DNA of 64,000 nt from an uncultured Duodenibacillus sp. (lineage in GTDB: Bacteria > Pseudomonadota > Gammaproteobacteria > Burkholderiales > Burkholderiaceae_F), in contig CALXQS010000004.1 of NCBI GenBank assembly GCA_944390715.1, forward strand, positions 1-64,000, read 5' to 3'. The position numbers were made by a program, and so were the translations under genes. Every line of letters starts with the position of its first letter. Position 1 is the stretch's first letter. Under the pieces are notes generated by a model. It made no database searches. It was given only the letters and a program-made list of their open reading frames with translations, and was not told where the DNA came from. Shown piece by piece: positions 54,059-62,866 of the stretch.

Positions 54059-55675
54059 TCAGATGCGGGATTTTAAGCGCGCGGCCTCTCTGCCGGCGAT
54101 GCGGCCGAAAATCATCGCATCAGAGTTTGCACATGCCCCCTGGTAGGTCAGCCCCCAGAGCGAACCCAGTTCGCCCACAGCAAAAAGTCCTGCAATGGGC
54201 TTGCCCTGCGTATCAAGACATTCGCCCTTGACCGAGCGCTTCGGACCACCCATGGTGTGGTAGAGCACTGGAACAAGACGCACGGCGTAGTACGGTCCCT
54301 TTTCAGAAAGAGGCGCCGACCAGGCCTTGACGTCTCGTCCGACAAAGACGCTCTTTTGTTTGGGATCGGCGGAAATTCGGCGCCCGAACTGCGTATCGAT
54401 GCCGTGCGTCTTCAGGTCTGAATTCCACTGCGCAACAGTGCTTTCCAGCGCTTTGGCCGGAATATCAAGTTTTTGCGCAAGCTCGGCAAGAGTGTCGGCC
54501 TTCACAATGACGCCCGACTTAATCTCAGCGCTGTTGTCTTTGCTCCAGACGTAGTTCTCGCGATTGATGGCGTAGCCCGAGCCGCCTGCGGACACAAGGG
54601 GACCTGCCTTGATGTAGGACTCGTCCATCACCATGAAGCAGGGAATGGCTGGGTACTTGTGGCGAATCGCATCGAAATGATTGACGGCCATCCACGAGCA
54701 GTGATAGTCAAGCCCCTTTTCATCGCAAAAGCGCTTGCCGTACTGATCAACCCAAATAAACGCCGGCTGTCTTGTCACCAGTGCAATTCCGGCCTTGACT
54801 CCCGGCACCTGAATGCCCAATGGTGCCGACACGGCATTCATGTGCCAGAGCTGAGCGCCTGCCGACTGAGCCATCAGCAGACCGTCGCCGGTGTGCCCAG
54901 GACTGCCCAGATAAGACATCGGCTGACCGAAGATGTATGTCTGCATCAGTTCAGGATTGCATTGAAAACCGCCTGTTGCAATGATGACGGCTTTGGCCGC
55001 GCGGACATAAAAAGGCTTGCCGCCGCGCTCGGCCTCAACGCCGATGACTTCGCCGCTTTTGAGGACAAGCCGGCGCGCAGGCGTACTCAAATGAACAGCA
55101 ATGCCGCGAGCTTGAACCGCTCGAGCCAGTACGCCAAAGAGCCTGTCGCCGCCCTTTTTTCCCGGCACGCCGCGAATGGAAAATTTGCGCACGCTCTCGG
55201 CTCCGGGCAGCGACTGGTAGCCGGCATGCCCATAGACACCAACCTTGGCTTTTGGCTCCAGAGCCTGAACATAATCCAAAAGCTTCATCGACTCATCGCA
55301 AAAAACCTCCAGCAATTCCGGGTCCCATTGCGAATGCGACAACTCATACAAGCTTTTGAGGTAGGCGTAGTACGCCTTCTTGTCCGTAGGAACCACGAAG
55401 CCTCCCGAGGAAACAGCCACATTGCCGCCGCCTTCGGCCATCTTTTCCAGAATCACCACCGAAGCACCTGCATCGTGCGCAGCGATGGCCGCATTTGTGC
55501 CGGCGTTTCCGTAACCAAGGACGACAACGTCGGCAGATTCGTCCCATTTGACGTCGTCGATCTTATCGACGGCCAAAGCCTGCGAAGAGGCAGCTGAAAG
55601 CGCCGAAGCCGCCCCCAGAGCTAAAAAGTTTCTGCGCGAGCAGCTCATAGATTGCTGGTTCATCTTGCGGGTCAT
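54059..55675 (-). CDS. Tat-exported FAD-dependent oxidoreductase (fumarate-reductase-like)
   Basis: A 538-residue flavoprotein of the fumarate reductase/succinate dehydrogenase flavoprotein family. Tat signal SCSRRNFLALGAASALSAAS, residues about 10-30. FAD-binding segment ADVVVLGYGNAGTNAAIAA with LEKMAEGGGNVAVSSGG, then TGGFQCNPE, and a C-terminal FAVGELGSLWGLTYQGACANSDAMIFGRIAGREAA. No CxxCH haem motif, so electrons must come from a separate donor; Sutterella-like genomes carry many such orphan subunits that reduce unsaturated acids in the periplasm. The ATG at 55675 has AAAGGAG upstream, and a perfect palindrome at 55692-55706 overlaps the promoter. Confidence 0.92.
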   Translation of the reverse strand: MTRKMNQQSMSCSRRNFLALGAASALSAASSQALAVDKIDDVKWDESADVVVLGYGNAGTNAAIAAHDAGASVVILEKMAEGGGNVAVSSGGFVVPTDKKAYYAYLKSLYELSHSQWDPELLEVFCDESMKLLDYVQALEPKAKVGVYGHAGYQSLPGAESVRKFSIRGVPGKKGGDRLFGVLARAVQARGIAVHLSTPARRLVLKSGEVIGVEAERGGKPFYVRAAKAVIIATGGFQCNPELMQTYIFGQPMSYLGSPGHTGDGLLMAQSAGAQLWHMNAVSAPLGIQVPGVKAGIALVTRQPAFIWVDQYGKRFCDEKGLDYHCSWMAVNHFDAIRHKYPAIPCFMVMDESYIKAGPLVSAGGSGYAINRENYVWSKDNSAEIKSGVIVKADTLAELAQKLDIPAKALESTVAQWNSDLKTHGIDTQFGRRISADPKQKSVFVGRDVKAWSAPLSEKGPYYAVRLVPVLYHTMGGPKRSVKGECLDTQGKPIAGLFAVGELGSLWGLTYQGACANSDAMIFGRIAGREAARLKSRI

Positions 55676-55691
55676 CGCCGATTCTCCTTTT

Positions 55692-55706
55692 TTTGCAAAT
55701 TGCAAA
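55692..55706. promoter_or_regulatory. exact palindrome TTTGCAAATTGCAAA upstream of the Tat flavoprotein
   Basis: The second exact copy of the 15-base palindrome, here extended to 17 bases by an outer T/A. It starts 17 bases upstream of the ATG and is immediately next to the ribosome site, the position of a repressor operator. Confidence 0.6.
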
Positions 55707-55913
55707 ACGCCGTGTCTTTCTCCTTGCCTTCTTGTCTGCAAGGAAATTTCCTTGCTTGACATCGTAGCTCAGAAATTTTTTGTGCATCGCAGCAAAAAAC
55801 TCGACAAGCATGAATATTTATTCTCGCGCCAGCCTGACGTAAGAATTTCCAGTCAAAATATGCCTGTTGAGAGGCTTTATCTTCAGCAAGAATTCTTTTG
55901 CGGGGCTTTTAGT

Positions 55914-57530
55914 ATGAGCATCGAAAACGTTGAACAGCCCAGTTTTCCTTCATCTTCTTCGAACCAGGCCGGCGTACAGGCTCTTGTCTGGCAAAGATCA
56001 ATGCGCTTTGACCTGGAAGCCGACATCGTTGTTGTTGGCTTTGGAGGAGCTGGTGCGAGCGCAGCCATTGCGGCGCGCAGACTCGCCTGTTCGGTCATCG
56101 TGCTTGAAAAGCTCGCCGTCGGCGGCGGCAATACCGCAGTTTCAGCCGGCAACTTCATCATCCCATCGGACGCGCAAAAAGCATTCGAATACCTCAGCAA
56201 GACCTTCGAGATGGGCTGCAGCGAAATGGATGAGCCTGCCGTTCGGCGTTTTTGTCAAGAAGCTGCGGCAACAAAAGATTTCTTTGCAGGGCTTGATCCG
56301 TCCATCGAGCTCGAGGTTGCCGGTCACGCCAACTTCCCGCATCTGCCGCATGCCGAAGTCATCACGAAGTACCACGTCAAAGGACCTAAAACAGGGGGCA
56401 TCAATCTTTTTACGACGCTCAGAAAATGGGTTGAAAAACTGGGGGCTCAAGTTCTCTACGAAACGCCTGCCATGGAGCTCGTGGCAAAAGACGGCGCCGT
56501 TGTCGGCGTTCTGGCCCGACATCAGCAAAAAGATATTTTGATCAAGGCGCGCAAGGGCGTCATTCTCTGCACGGGCGGCTACGAATGCGATGCGCAGGCT
56601 CTGGCCGAATATTGTCAAGCCAGCCGCGTGCTGTCGCTGGGCACCCCCGCCAACACAGGCGACGGTCTGCGGCTGGCGCAGACCGTCAATGCGGGACTCT
56701 GGCACATGCGCTCCTACTCCTGCCCCTTGGGCATGCAGGTGCCGGGACTCAACAGCGCTCTGCCGTTTCTGCCGATGACGCCGGGCTACGTCTGGATCAA
56801 TCAATTCGGCAAGCGCTTTGCCAACGAAGCCGATGTCGATTTTCACTCTTGTCTTTACAGCGTCAACAGCTTTGATCCGGTCGCTCACTGCTACCCCGCC
56901 ATTCCCTGCTGGGCGGTTTTCGACGAAACGGCGCGGCTTTCGGGCAGCCTCACGCATCAGCGCTTTGGCTACGGTGCTGTGATAGAAGGTTATGCGTGGT
57001 CGGCTGACTGCAGCCGAGAAATTGAGGCCGGCGTTGTGAAAAAGGCCGATACTCTTGAAGAACTCGCACGCATCATCGGCGTTGACGGCAGCTCGCTTTG
57101 TGCAAGCATCGAGCGCTGGAATGCATTTGTCGAAAAGGGGTGCGACGAAGATTTCGGCCGCCGCATGCACAAGCCGCTTTCGGAAAAGGACTCTCTGGCC
57201 GGGCTCACCCCGCGTCGTTTATCTGCTCCGATCAGCAAGCCGCCTTTTTATGCCGTTGAGCTCTACCCCGCGCTTCTCAACACGCAGGGCGGACCGAGGC
57301 GCAATGAATTCTCGCAGGTGCTCGACAGAGCGGGCCGCCCGATCAATCGGCTTTATGCCGCAGGCGAATTAGGCTCGCTCTGGGGCACCGTGTATCAAGG
57401 CTCGAGCAATGTCGCCGAGTGTCTGGCTTGCGGACGGATTGCAGCGCGCCACGCTGCGGCGCTCTGCGCATGGGACGAAAATAAATCGTCCCATTCGACA
57501 GACTTGCCCAAAGCTACTGAAGTTCGTTGA
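55914..57530 (+). CDS. cytoplasmic FAD-dependent oxidoreductase (fumarate-reductase-like)
   Basis: A 538-residue flavoprotein of the same family as the gene on the opposite strand but with no signal peptide: it starts MSIENVEQPSFPSSSSN. FAD site ADIVVVGFGGAGASAAIAARR and LEKLAVGGGNTAVSAGN; TGGYECDAQ; C-terminal YAAGELGSLWGTVYQGSSNVAECLACGR. Substrate of this group can be fumarate, urocanate, or steroid-like ketones and cannot be decided. The pair diverges from a 238-base promoter region, suggesting they arose together and may be co-controlled. The 3' end overlaps the convergent M20 gene by 17 bases. Confidence 0.9.
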   Translation: MSIENVEQPSFPSSSSNQAGVQALVWQRSMRFDLEADIVVVGFGGAGASAAIAARRLACSVIVLEKLAVGGGNTAVSAGNFIIPSDAQKAFEYLSKTFEMGCSEMDEPAVRRFCQEAAATKDFFAGLDPSIELEVAGHANFPHLPHAEVITKYHVKGPKTGGINLFTTLRKWVEKLGAQVLYETPAMELVAKDGAVVGVLARHQQKDILIKARKGVILCTGGYECDAQALAEYCQASRVLSLGTPANTGDGLRLAQTVNAGLWHMRSYSCPLGMQVPGLNSALPFLPMTPGYVWINQFGKRFANEADVDFHSCLYSVNSFDPVAHCYPAIPCWAVFDETARLSGSLTHQRFGYGAVIEGYAWSADCSREIEAGVVKKADTLEELARIIGVDGSSLCASIERWNAFVEKGCDEDFGRRMHKPLSEKDSLAGLTPRRLSAPISKPPFYAVELYPALLNTQGGPRRNEFSQVLDRAGRPINRLYAAGELGSLWGTVYQGSSNVAECLACGRIAARHAAALCAWDENKSSHSTDLPKATEVR

Positions 57531-58701
57531 GTACGAAAAGAGCGTAGTTCACGTACAGGCTGCAGGAAACAAGCAGCCCCTCTTCGTCGATGTCGAAGTG
57601 CCCGTTGTGGTTGGAGTATTCCGTACCGGGCTTGCTGCTGCGGGTGCCGAAGTAGACAAAGGTGCCGCATGCGTGCGGCAGATAGTCGGCGAAGTCTTCT
57701 GCACCCATCGACTTGGGATAGTCGGCCACGATCCCTTCGGGGCCGACAATTTTTTCTGCAATGCTTCGCACTTCAGCCGTTGCCTTGGCATCGGTGATAA
57801 GAGGCGAAGAATAGTTTTTAAACGTCACTGAAGCCTCAGCCCCATAGAGCTGCGCGGTTTGCCGAGCAATTTCTTCGACGCGCCTGTTGGTAAATTCGCG
57901 CACCTCGGGGGTAAAGGTACGCGTCGTGCCTTCCAGCACCGCCTCTTCGGCAACGATGTTGTACTGCGTGCCGGCCCATGCCTTGCCCACGCCGACGACG
58001 ACGGCATCCATCGGATCGGTGCTGCGCGCGACGATGCTCTGCAGCGCCACCACGATCTGACTTGCAACATAAAGTGCATCAATGCCCAGATTGGGCTTGG
58101 AGACGTGCGCGCCTTTTCCCTTGACGTGGATGCGGAAGAAGTCGCAGCTCGCATTGATGGGACCTGCGACGCACGAGACCTGTCCGACATCAAGAGAGCT
58201 GGTCACATGAGCGCCGAAGATTCGGTCGACGCCCTCAAGAAGGCCGGCAGCTACAAACTTCCGCGCTCCCTGCCCGATTTCCTCAGCCTGCTGGAAAAAG
58301 AGCCGCACTTCTCCTGAAAACTCATTTTCGCGAGCTTTGAGGATTCGAGCGGCAGCCAGAAGCGTCGCCGTGTGTCCATCGTGTCCGCATGCATGGCACA
58401 GCCCCTCATTTTGAGATGCGTACGTGCAGCTCTTTAAATCCTGCATGCCGAGTGCATCCATGTCTGCGCGCAGAGCAACCACGCGGGGCTTTTTGTCGGA
58501 GAGCTTTTTGCCGACGATGCGGGCAAATACGCCTGTTTCACCAACGCTCTTGTGTTCGATCCCCGCTTGATCGAGCTCTTCGATGATGCGGGCGCTTGTT
58601 TTGTATTCCTTGAGGCTGATTTCAGGATGCGCATGGAAGTACCTGCGCATATTGACGATGTAGTCTTTCTGTTCGAGCACGAACGGGTCGATGTGAAGCA
58701 T
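57514..58701 (-). CDS. M20-family amidohydrolase linked to methionine import
   Basis: A 395-residue M20 peptidase/amidohydrolase of the aminoacylase group. Metal motifs: RADMDALGM, HACGHDGHTATLL, the Glu of QQAEEIGQGARK and FGAHV. 395 residues is the standard length. It differs clearly from the enzyme at 14537. It follows metQ by 103 bases on the same strand, so it may hydrolyse N-acyl methionine or small peptides brought in by MetNIQ. The ATG at 58701 (MLHIDPFVLEQKDYI) is preferred; a frame from 58785 adds an unlike segment. Confidence 0.9.
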   Translation of the reverse strand: MLHIDPFVLEQKDYIVNMRRYFHAHPEISLKEYKTSARIIEELDQAGIEHKSVGETGVFARIVGKKLSDKKPRVVALRADMDALGMQDLKSCTYASQNEGLCHACGHDGHTATLLAAARILKARENEFSGEVRLFFQQAEEIGQGARKFVAAGLLEGVDRIFGAHVTSSLDVGQVSCVAGPINASCDFFRIHVKGKGAHVSKPNLGIDALYVASQIVVALQSIVARSTDPMDAVVVGVGKAWAGTQYNIVAEEAVLEGTTRTFTPEVREFTNRRVEEIARQTAQLYGAEASVTFKNYSSPLITDAKATAEVRSIAEKIVGPEGIVADYPKSMGAEDFADYLPHACGTFVYFGTRSSKPGTEYSNHNGHFDIDEEGLLVSCSLYVNYALFVLNELQ

Positions 58702-58804
58702 TTGGATTTGTCCGCAAAAAACATGTCCGCAGCGAGGCTGCCGGCTGGAAGCCGGCTTGCTAAAAGCTTCGCGCGGACAATGCATGAAAAAAAGCTGCCG
58801 GTGA

Positions 58805-59686
58805 TCAGTACTTGTAGTTTTCAGAGCCCGCCCAGACCGGCGTGAAGGCGCCCTTGTAGACGTCCATCAGCGTCTTTGCAGTCTGCTGCGTATGATAGGC
58901 GTCAACCACCTTCTTGTAGACGGGGTTGTCCTTATCCTTGCTGCGCGCAACGATCACGTTGTAGAGCTGGCCGACGTTGGGATTTTCCTTGGCGTTGATG
59001 TTCTCGGCAAAGATGGAGTCCTTAACGGCATCAAGGCCCGCCGTATAGGCGTTGCCGCCGTTGATGAGCGCGGCAGAAACGTCGGGCAGAATGTTGTAGA
59101 GCACGCCCGATTCAGCTTCGCGAATTTCAATCTTGACGTTGTACTTGATGATGTCGGTCTTGGTAGGCACATAGCCCTTGGCCGGATCGCAGACGATGAG
59201 GCCTGCAGCCTCGAGCACCTTGAGCGCGCGGCCGCCGTTGGTGAGATCGCTCGGAATGGCGAAGATGTCTCCGTCCTTGACGTCCTTCATGGACTTGAGC
59301 TTGTTTTTGTTGTTGAACACGCGCAGGGGCGTGATGAGCGTATCGCCAATAGCCTCAATCTTGTAGCCGTTGCGGGCAATGTCGTTGGCAAGAAAGGCCT
59401 TGTGCTGGAAGGCGTTGAGATCAATTTCGCCGTCGGAAAGCGCACGGTTGGGCGTCGCGTAGTCGGAGAACTTCACCAGCTTGATGGTGATTTTGTCTTT
59501 TTTGAGAATTTCATTGACCGTATCCCACTGCGCGTTGTAGTCGCCCACGACGCCGACCTTGACGACAGTCATGCCCGAGCCCGCAGCCTCGTCCTTGCCG
59601 TCGCCGCACCCGGTAAGCGAGACCGAGCAGAGGGCAGCTGCCGCAAGCCCAAAAGCAAATTTCGTCAGACCCGAATTGAAGTGCAT
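58805..59686 (-). CDS. metQ: methionine-binding lipoprotein MetQ
   Basis: NlpA/MetQ family periplasmic lipoprotein, 293 residues. Signal peptide with lipobox LTGC (Cys about residue 27). Mature protein shows VKVGVVGDYNAQWDTV, LNAFQHKAFL and IPSDLTNGGRALKVLEAAGLI, the family's ligand-binding segments. Third gene of the operon metN-metI-metQ. Confidence 0.94.
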   Translation of the reverse strand: MHFNSGLTKFAFGLAAAALCSVSLTGCGDGKDEAAGSGMTVVKVGVVGDYNAQWDTVNEILKKDKITIKLVKFSDYATPNRALSDGEIDLNAFQHKAFLANDIARNGYKIEAIGDTLITPLRVFNNKNKLKSMKDVKDGDIFAIPSDLTNGGRALKVLEAAGLIVCDPAKGYVPTKTDIIKYNVKIEIREAESGVLYNILPDVSAALINGGNAYTAGLDAVKDSIFAENINAKENPNVGQLYNVIVARSKDKDNPVYKKVVDAYHTQQTAKTLMDVYKGAFTPVWAGSENYKY

Positions 59687-59721
59687 TTCATCTTCTCCCT
59701 ATGAGTTCTTGTGCCGCAAGC

Positions 59722-60399
59722 CTAGTGTGTGGATTTGCGGATGATGATGTTGCCGAAAAACTGGAAAACGCTGATGATGAGCAAGATAATGATCACGGTG
59801 AGCCAAATCATATCCCGATAACCCATCTGGTAGCCGTAGCGAATGGCAAAGTCGCCCAAGCCGCCCGCTCCGATGGCGCCTGCAATGGCCGTAATGCCCA
59901 CCAGGCTCACAAAGGTAATCATCGTCACGCGGGTAATGCCCGGAATGCTCTCCTTGAGATAGACGCTGAAGATGATCTCGCGCGGCGAAAAGCCCATGGC
60001 CTGACTGGCCTCGATCAAGCCGTGGTCAATATCGGAAAGCACCGACTCGATCTGGCGGGCAAAAAACGGCACGGTGCCGGCAACAAGGGCCACGAACGAG
60101 CCCGTCACGCCCGAGCCGGTCCCGACCAAAAATCGACTCACGGGAATAAGCAGCACGATGAGAATGATGAAGGGAATGGAACGGATAATGTCGATGCCGC
60201 GATCAAAAATCGTAAACAGCACGCAGTTTTCAAGAATCCCGTGAGGGCGGCACACAATTAAAAGCACGCCCACAGCCACGCCCAATACCCAGGCAATGGT
60301 GCCCGAAACAGCCAGCATTGTGAAGGTCTGCCCGATGCACTCGAGCAGCTCGCCGCTCAGGCGTTCGAAATTGGGCATCAAAGTGTTGATGAAGTCCAT
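59722..60399 (-). CDS. metI: methionine ABC transporter permease MetI
   Basis: Inner-membrane permease, 225 residues with five to six helices. The EAA loop reads IEASQAMGFSPREIIFSVYLKESIPGI (split), with the family's LVGITAIAGAIGAGGLGDFAIRYGY near the C-terminus. It starts 2 bases after the metN stop. Confidence 0.95.
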   Translation of the reverse strand: MDFINTLMPNFERLSGELLECIGQTFTMLAVSGTIAWVLGVAVGVLLIVCRPHGILENCVLFTIFDRGIDIIRSIPFIILIVLLIPVSRFLVGTGSGVTGSFVALVAGTVPFFARQIESVLSDIDHGLIEASQAMGFSPREIIFSVYLKESIPGITRVTMITFVSLVGITAIAGAIGAGGLGDFAIRYGYQMGYRDMIWLTVIIILLIISVFQFFGNIIIRKSTH

Positions 60400-60401
60400 T
60401 T

Positions 60402-61430
60402 TTAAGAAATTTCCTCAATAACGACGCCGTTGTCCTTTAAATATTGCTGCGCAGCAGCAACAGCTTCCGGTTCGCCCGAGAGCACGACGCCCAGTTTGCC
60501 CAGAGCCGATCCCTGAATGAAGTCAATGTTGCCGAAGACAATGTTTGCCCTGACATGAAAGCGCTCGTAGAGCGCCACCACCATCGGCTCGCCGGCCGAC
60601 TTTCCGGTATACGTCAAAAGCAGCACCTTGTCGCCGGCATTGAGTTCTGAAGCAAGCTCTCCGCTGTTGACGACCTCAAGAAACTTCTTGACGTTGTTGG
60701 CCGTGTTGATGAAATCCTTCGTGAGATCGGCCTGCGGATGCGCAAAAATCTCCGTAATGCCTCCCTCTTCAATGATGCGGCCCTTTTTCATCACCGCCAC
60801 GCGGTCGCAGATCTCCTTGATGACCCCCATCTGATGCGTGATGACCACGATCGTAAGCTTGAGCTTTTGGTTGACTTCCTTGAGCAGCTTCAAAATGGAG
60901 TGCGTCGTCTGGGGATCAAGAGCGCTTGTGGCCTCGTCGCACAAAAGCACCTTTGGATCGTTGGCCAGAGCTCTGGCAATTGCCACGCGCTGCTTTTGTC
61001 CGCCTGAGAGCTGCGCCGGATAGGCGTCGATCTTCTCAGAGAGTCCCACCAGGGCAAGAAGCTCTTTGATTTTTCTTGCCTTGGCTTCTTTGTCAAGACC
61101 GGAATGCCGCAGAGCAAGAGCGATGTTGTCGAACACCGTGCGGCTGGGCATGAGATTGAAATGCTGAAAAATCATGCCGATGCGGCGGCGCACGACGCGC
61201 AGCTCGGCATCCGAGAGCTTGGTGAGATCCGTGCCGTCGACAACGACTTCACCTGAGGTCGGTCTTTCAAGCAGATTGATGCAGCGCACCAGCGTGGATT
61301 TTCCGGCTCCAGAAAAGCCGATGATGCCGAAAATCTCCCCTGGCCGAATCGAAAGCGACACGTCGTCAACGGCGGTCACGTCACCAGCCTCGGTTTTAAA
61401 CGTTTTTGTGATGTGCTTTAGTTCAAGCAT
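60402..61430 (-). CDS. metN: methionine ABC transporter ATPase MetN
   Basis: 342 residues. Walker A GFSGAGKST, Q-loop FQHFNLM, signature LSGGQKQRVAIARAL, Walker B VLLCDEATSALD, switch His VITHQMGV. The last 80 residues form the NIL regulatory domain (LLTYTGKSAGEPMV, FIQGSALGKLGVVL) that binds methionine and shuts the transporter down. First gene of the operon; no recognisable S-adenosylmethionine riboswitch was seen upstream. The ribosome site is A-rich and weak. Confidence 0.97.
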   Translation of the reverse strand: MLELKHITKTFKTEAGDVTAVDDVSLSIRPGEIFGIIGFSGAGKSTLVRCINLLERPTSGEVVVDGTDLTKLSDAELRVVRRRIGMIFQHFNLMPSRTVFDNIALALRHSGLDKEAKARKIKELLALVGLSEKIDAYPAQLSGGQKQRVAIARALANDPKVLLCDEATSALDPQTTHSILKLLKEVNQKLKLTIVVITHQMGVIKEICDRVAVMKKGRIIEEGGITEIFAHPQADLTKDFINTANNVKKFLEVVNSGELASELNAGDKVLLLTYTGKSAGEPMVVALYERFHVRANIVFGNIDFIQGSALGKLGVVLSGEPEAVAAAQQYLKDNGVVIEEIS

Positions 61431-61840
61431 GTTTTTTTTTAGTGCAGATTGGATATTTCTTCAGATCAGCATGCGCCGCAGGCACAAGCCGCAGATCCTC
61501 AGATCTGAAGAGGAGAACTTCTTTTGAGGCTTCCCGCAAAGGCCGCGGCAGCAAAGCCGCCAAGCCCCGTGCAAATCAGACTGCAGGCCGCATGAGGCAC
61601 GACCGGCAGTAAGCGGTCGCGGCAGCAAAGGAAAAAAGAATGCGGCTGCGGGATTTCATGGCATGAGCGGATTCGAAGCGGCCTGCGGCCGCTTCTGATG
61701 TTTCAACAAAAGCAGAGCTGAGAGTGTCCGATGTTCGAGCCGTTTTGTCAAGTCCTGTCAGGCCGGCTGCAGGCAATGCAAGAGGCTTTGTCTGCTCTTT
61801 TTGTGGTATTGCCTGCAAAGCCGGCGCGCGCCTGCACGTC
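61431..61840. other. intergenic stretch upstream of metN with a long inverted repeat
   Basis: No convincing gene in this 410-base stretch. On the - strand a TTGACA lies about 315 bases upstream of metN (rc of 61746-61751) with no good -10. A perfect palindromic hairpin gaagcggcc/ggccgcttc is at 61675-61695. The long inverted repeat at 61762-61825 is listed separately. A 27-codon frame at 61576-61659 (-) begins MKSRSRILFS but has no ribosome site. Confidence 0.5.
61762..61825. repeat. long inverted repeat between the aldolase gene and metN
   Basis: gccggct-gcaggcaat (61762-61777) pairs with attgcctgc-aaagccggc (61808-61825): 9 contiguous bp, then 7 more with a two-base bulge, around a 30-base loop. 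It lies just after the aldolase stop on the - strand and could terminate it or form part of the metN leader. Confidence 0.6.
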
Positions 61841-62866
61841 CTAGAGCAAATCGGCAAGCGCGTTGACGTCAGCCTCGCTCGTTGCCCAATCGGTCACAAA
61901 GCGCACGGCGCTCTTCGTCTCTCCTCTCGGCCCCCAGAGCTCAAATGTTGCCGCCGTCTGCAGCCTGTCGATGACTTCATTGGGCAGCAGGAAAAACTGC
62001 TGATTGGTAGGCGAATCCATATAAAGCTCAAAGCCCGCGCGAACAAATGCCTCTTTGAGCTGCATTGCTCGGGCAACGGCGCTGCCGGCAATTTCCACGT
62101 AGAGATTGTCCGTAAAAAGCCGCTCAAACTGCAAGCTGATCAATCTGCCCTTAGCCATAAGCGCGCCATGGCGCTTGATGAGCGTCAGAGCATGATCAAA
62201 AAGCGCGGGATTGCTGACGACGACAGCCTCACCGAAAAGAGCTCCCGCCTTGGTGCCGCCGATGTAGAACACGTCGCACAGCCGCGCAATGTCTTTGAGC
62301 GTCACGTCGGCGCCCGGCGCAGCCAGACCATAGCCCAAGCGGGCACCATCCAGGTACAAAGCAAGGTGAGCCTTGCGGCAGATCTCGCTGATGGCCTCAA
62401 GCTCCGAGAGCGTATAAAGGGTGCCCATTTCCGTGGGATGCGTGATGTAGACCATGCCCGGAGCCACCATGTGCTCATAGGTGTCGTCACGGAAGAAATC
62501 GTCCAGCCACTTCTGCAGATCCTCTGCATGCATCTTGCCCTGATGCGAAGGCAGCGTAAGCACCTTGTGTCCGGTTGCCTCCACTGCGCCTGCTTCGTGC
62601 ACGTTGATGTGCGAAGTTTCCACGGCAAGCACGCCCTCTTGACGAGCAAGCACGCTGTCGATGACCGTCGCGTTGGTTTGCGTTCCGCCTGCTAGAAAGA
62701 GCACCTTGCCGTCTTCAAGTCCGCAGGCTTTGAGAATGAGTTCTCGAGCGTGCGCAGTGTATTCATCCGCTCCATAACCCGGCGTTTGCAGCAGATTCGT
62801 CTCCACGAGCCTTTCCATTACCGCGGGGTGCGCACCGCGCATGTAGTCAGTGTCAAAATGCAGCAT
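61841..62866 (-). CDS. threonine aldolase/beta-eliminating lyase family protein
   Basis: PLP enzyme, 341 residues, resembling low-specificity L-threonine aldolases (glycine + acetaldehyde from threonine). PLP-Lys is in FYIGGTKAGALFGEAVV; LYLDGARLGYGLAAPGADVT gives the Asp-x-Ala-Arg motif, and VYITHPTEMGTLYTL an aromatic-rich segment. The N-terminus FDTDYMRGAHPAVMERL and YGADEYT are also typical. Sequence is closer to the bacterial aromatic-acid-linked variants than to E. coli LtaE, so the exact substrate is uncertain. Single gene. Confidence 0.85.
   Translation of the reverse strand: MLHFDTDYMRGAHPAVMERLVETNLLQTPGYGADEYTAHARELILKACGLEDGKVLFLAGGTQTNATVIDSVLARQEGVLAVETSHINVHEAGAVEATGHKVLTLPSHQGKMHAEDLQKWLDDFFRDDTYEHMVAPGMVYITHPTEMGTLYTLSELEAISEICRKAHLALYLDGARLGYGLAAPGADVTLKDIARLCDVFYIGGTKAGALFGEAVVVSNPALFDHALTLIKRHGALMAKGRLISLQFERLFTDNLYVEIAGSAVARAMQLKEAFVRAGFELYMDSPTNQQFFLLPNEVIDRLQTAATFELWGPRGETKSAVRFVTDWATSEADVNALADLL

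Noticed and set aside
61576..61659. 27-codon frame on the - strand (MKSRSRILFS...) as a leader peptide of metN
   Set aside because: No ribosome site, no methionine enrichment and no attenuator next to it.
61431..61840. A known S-adenosylmethionine riboswitch in front of metN
   Set aside because: I could not match the conserved core of any SAM riboswitch class; only generic hairpins are visible.
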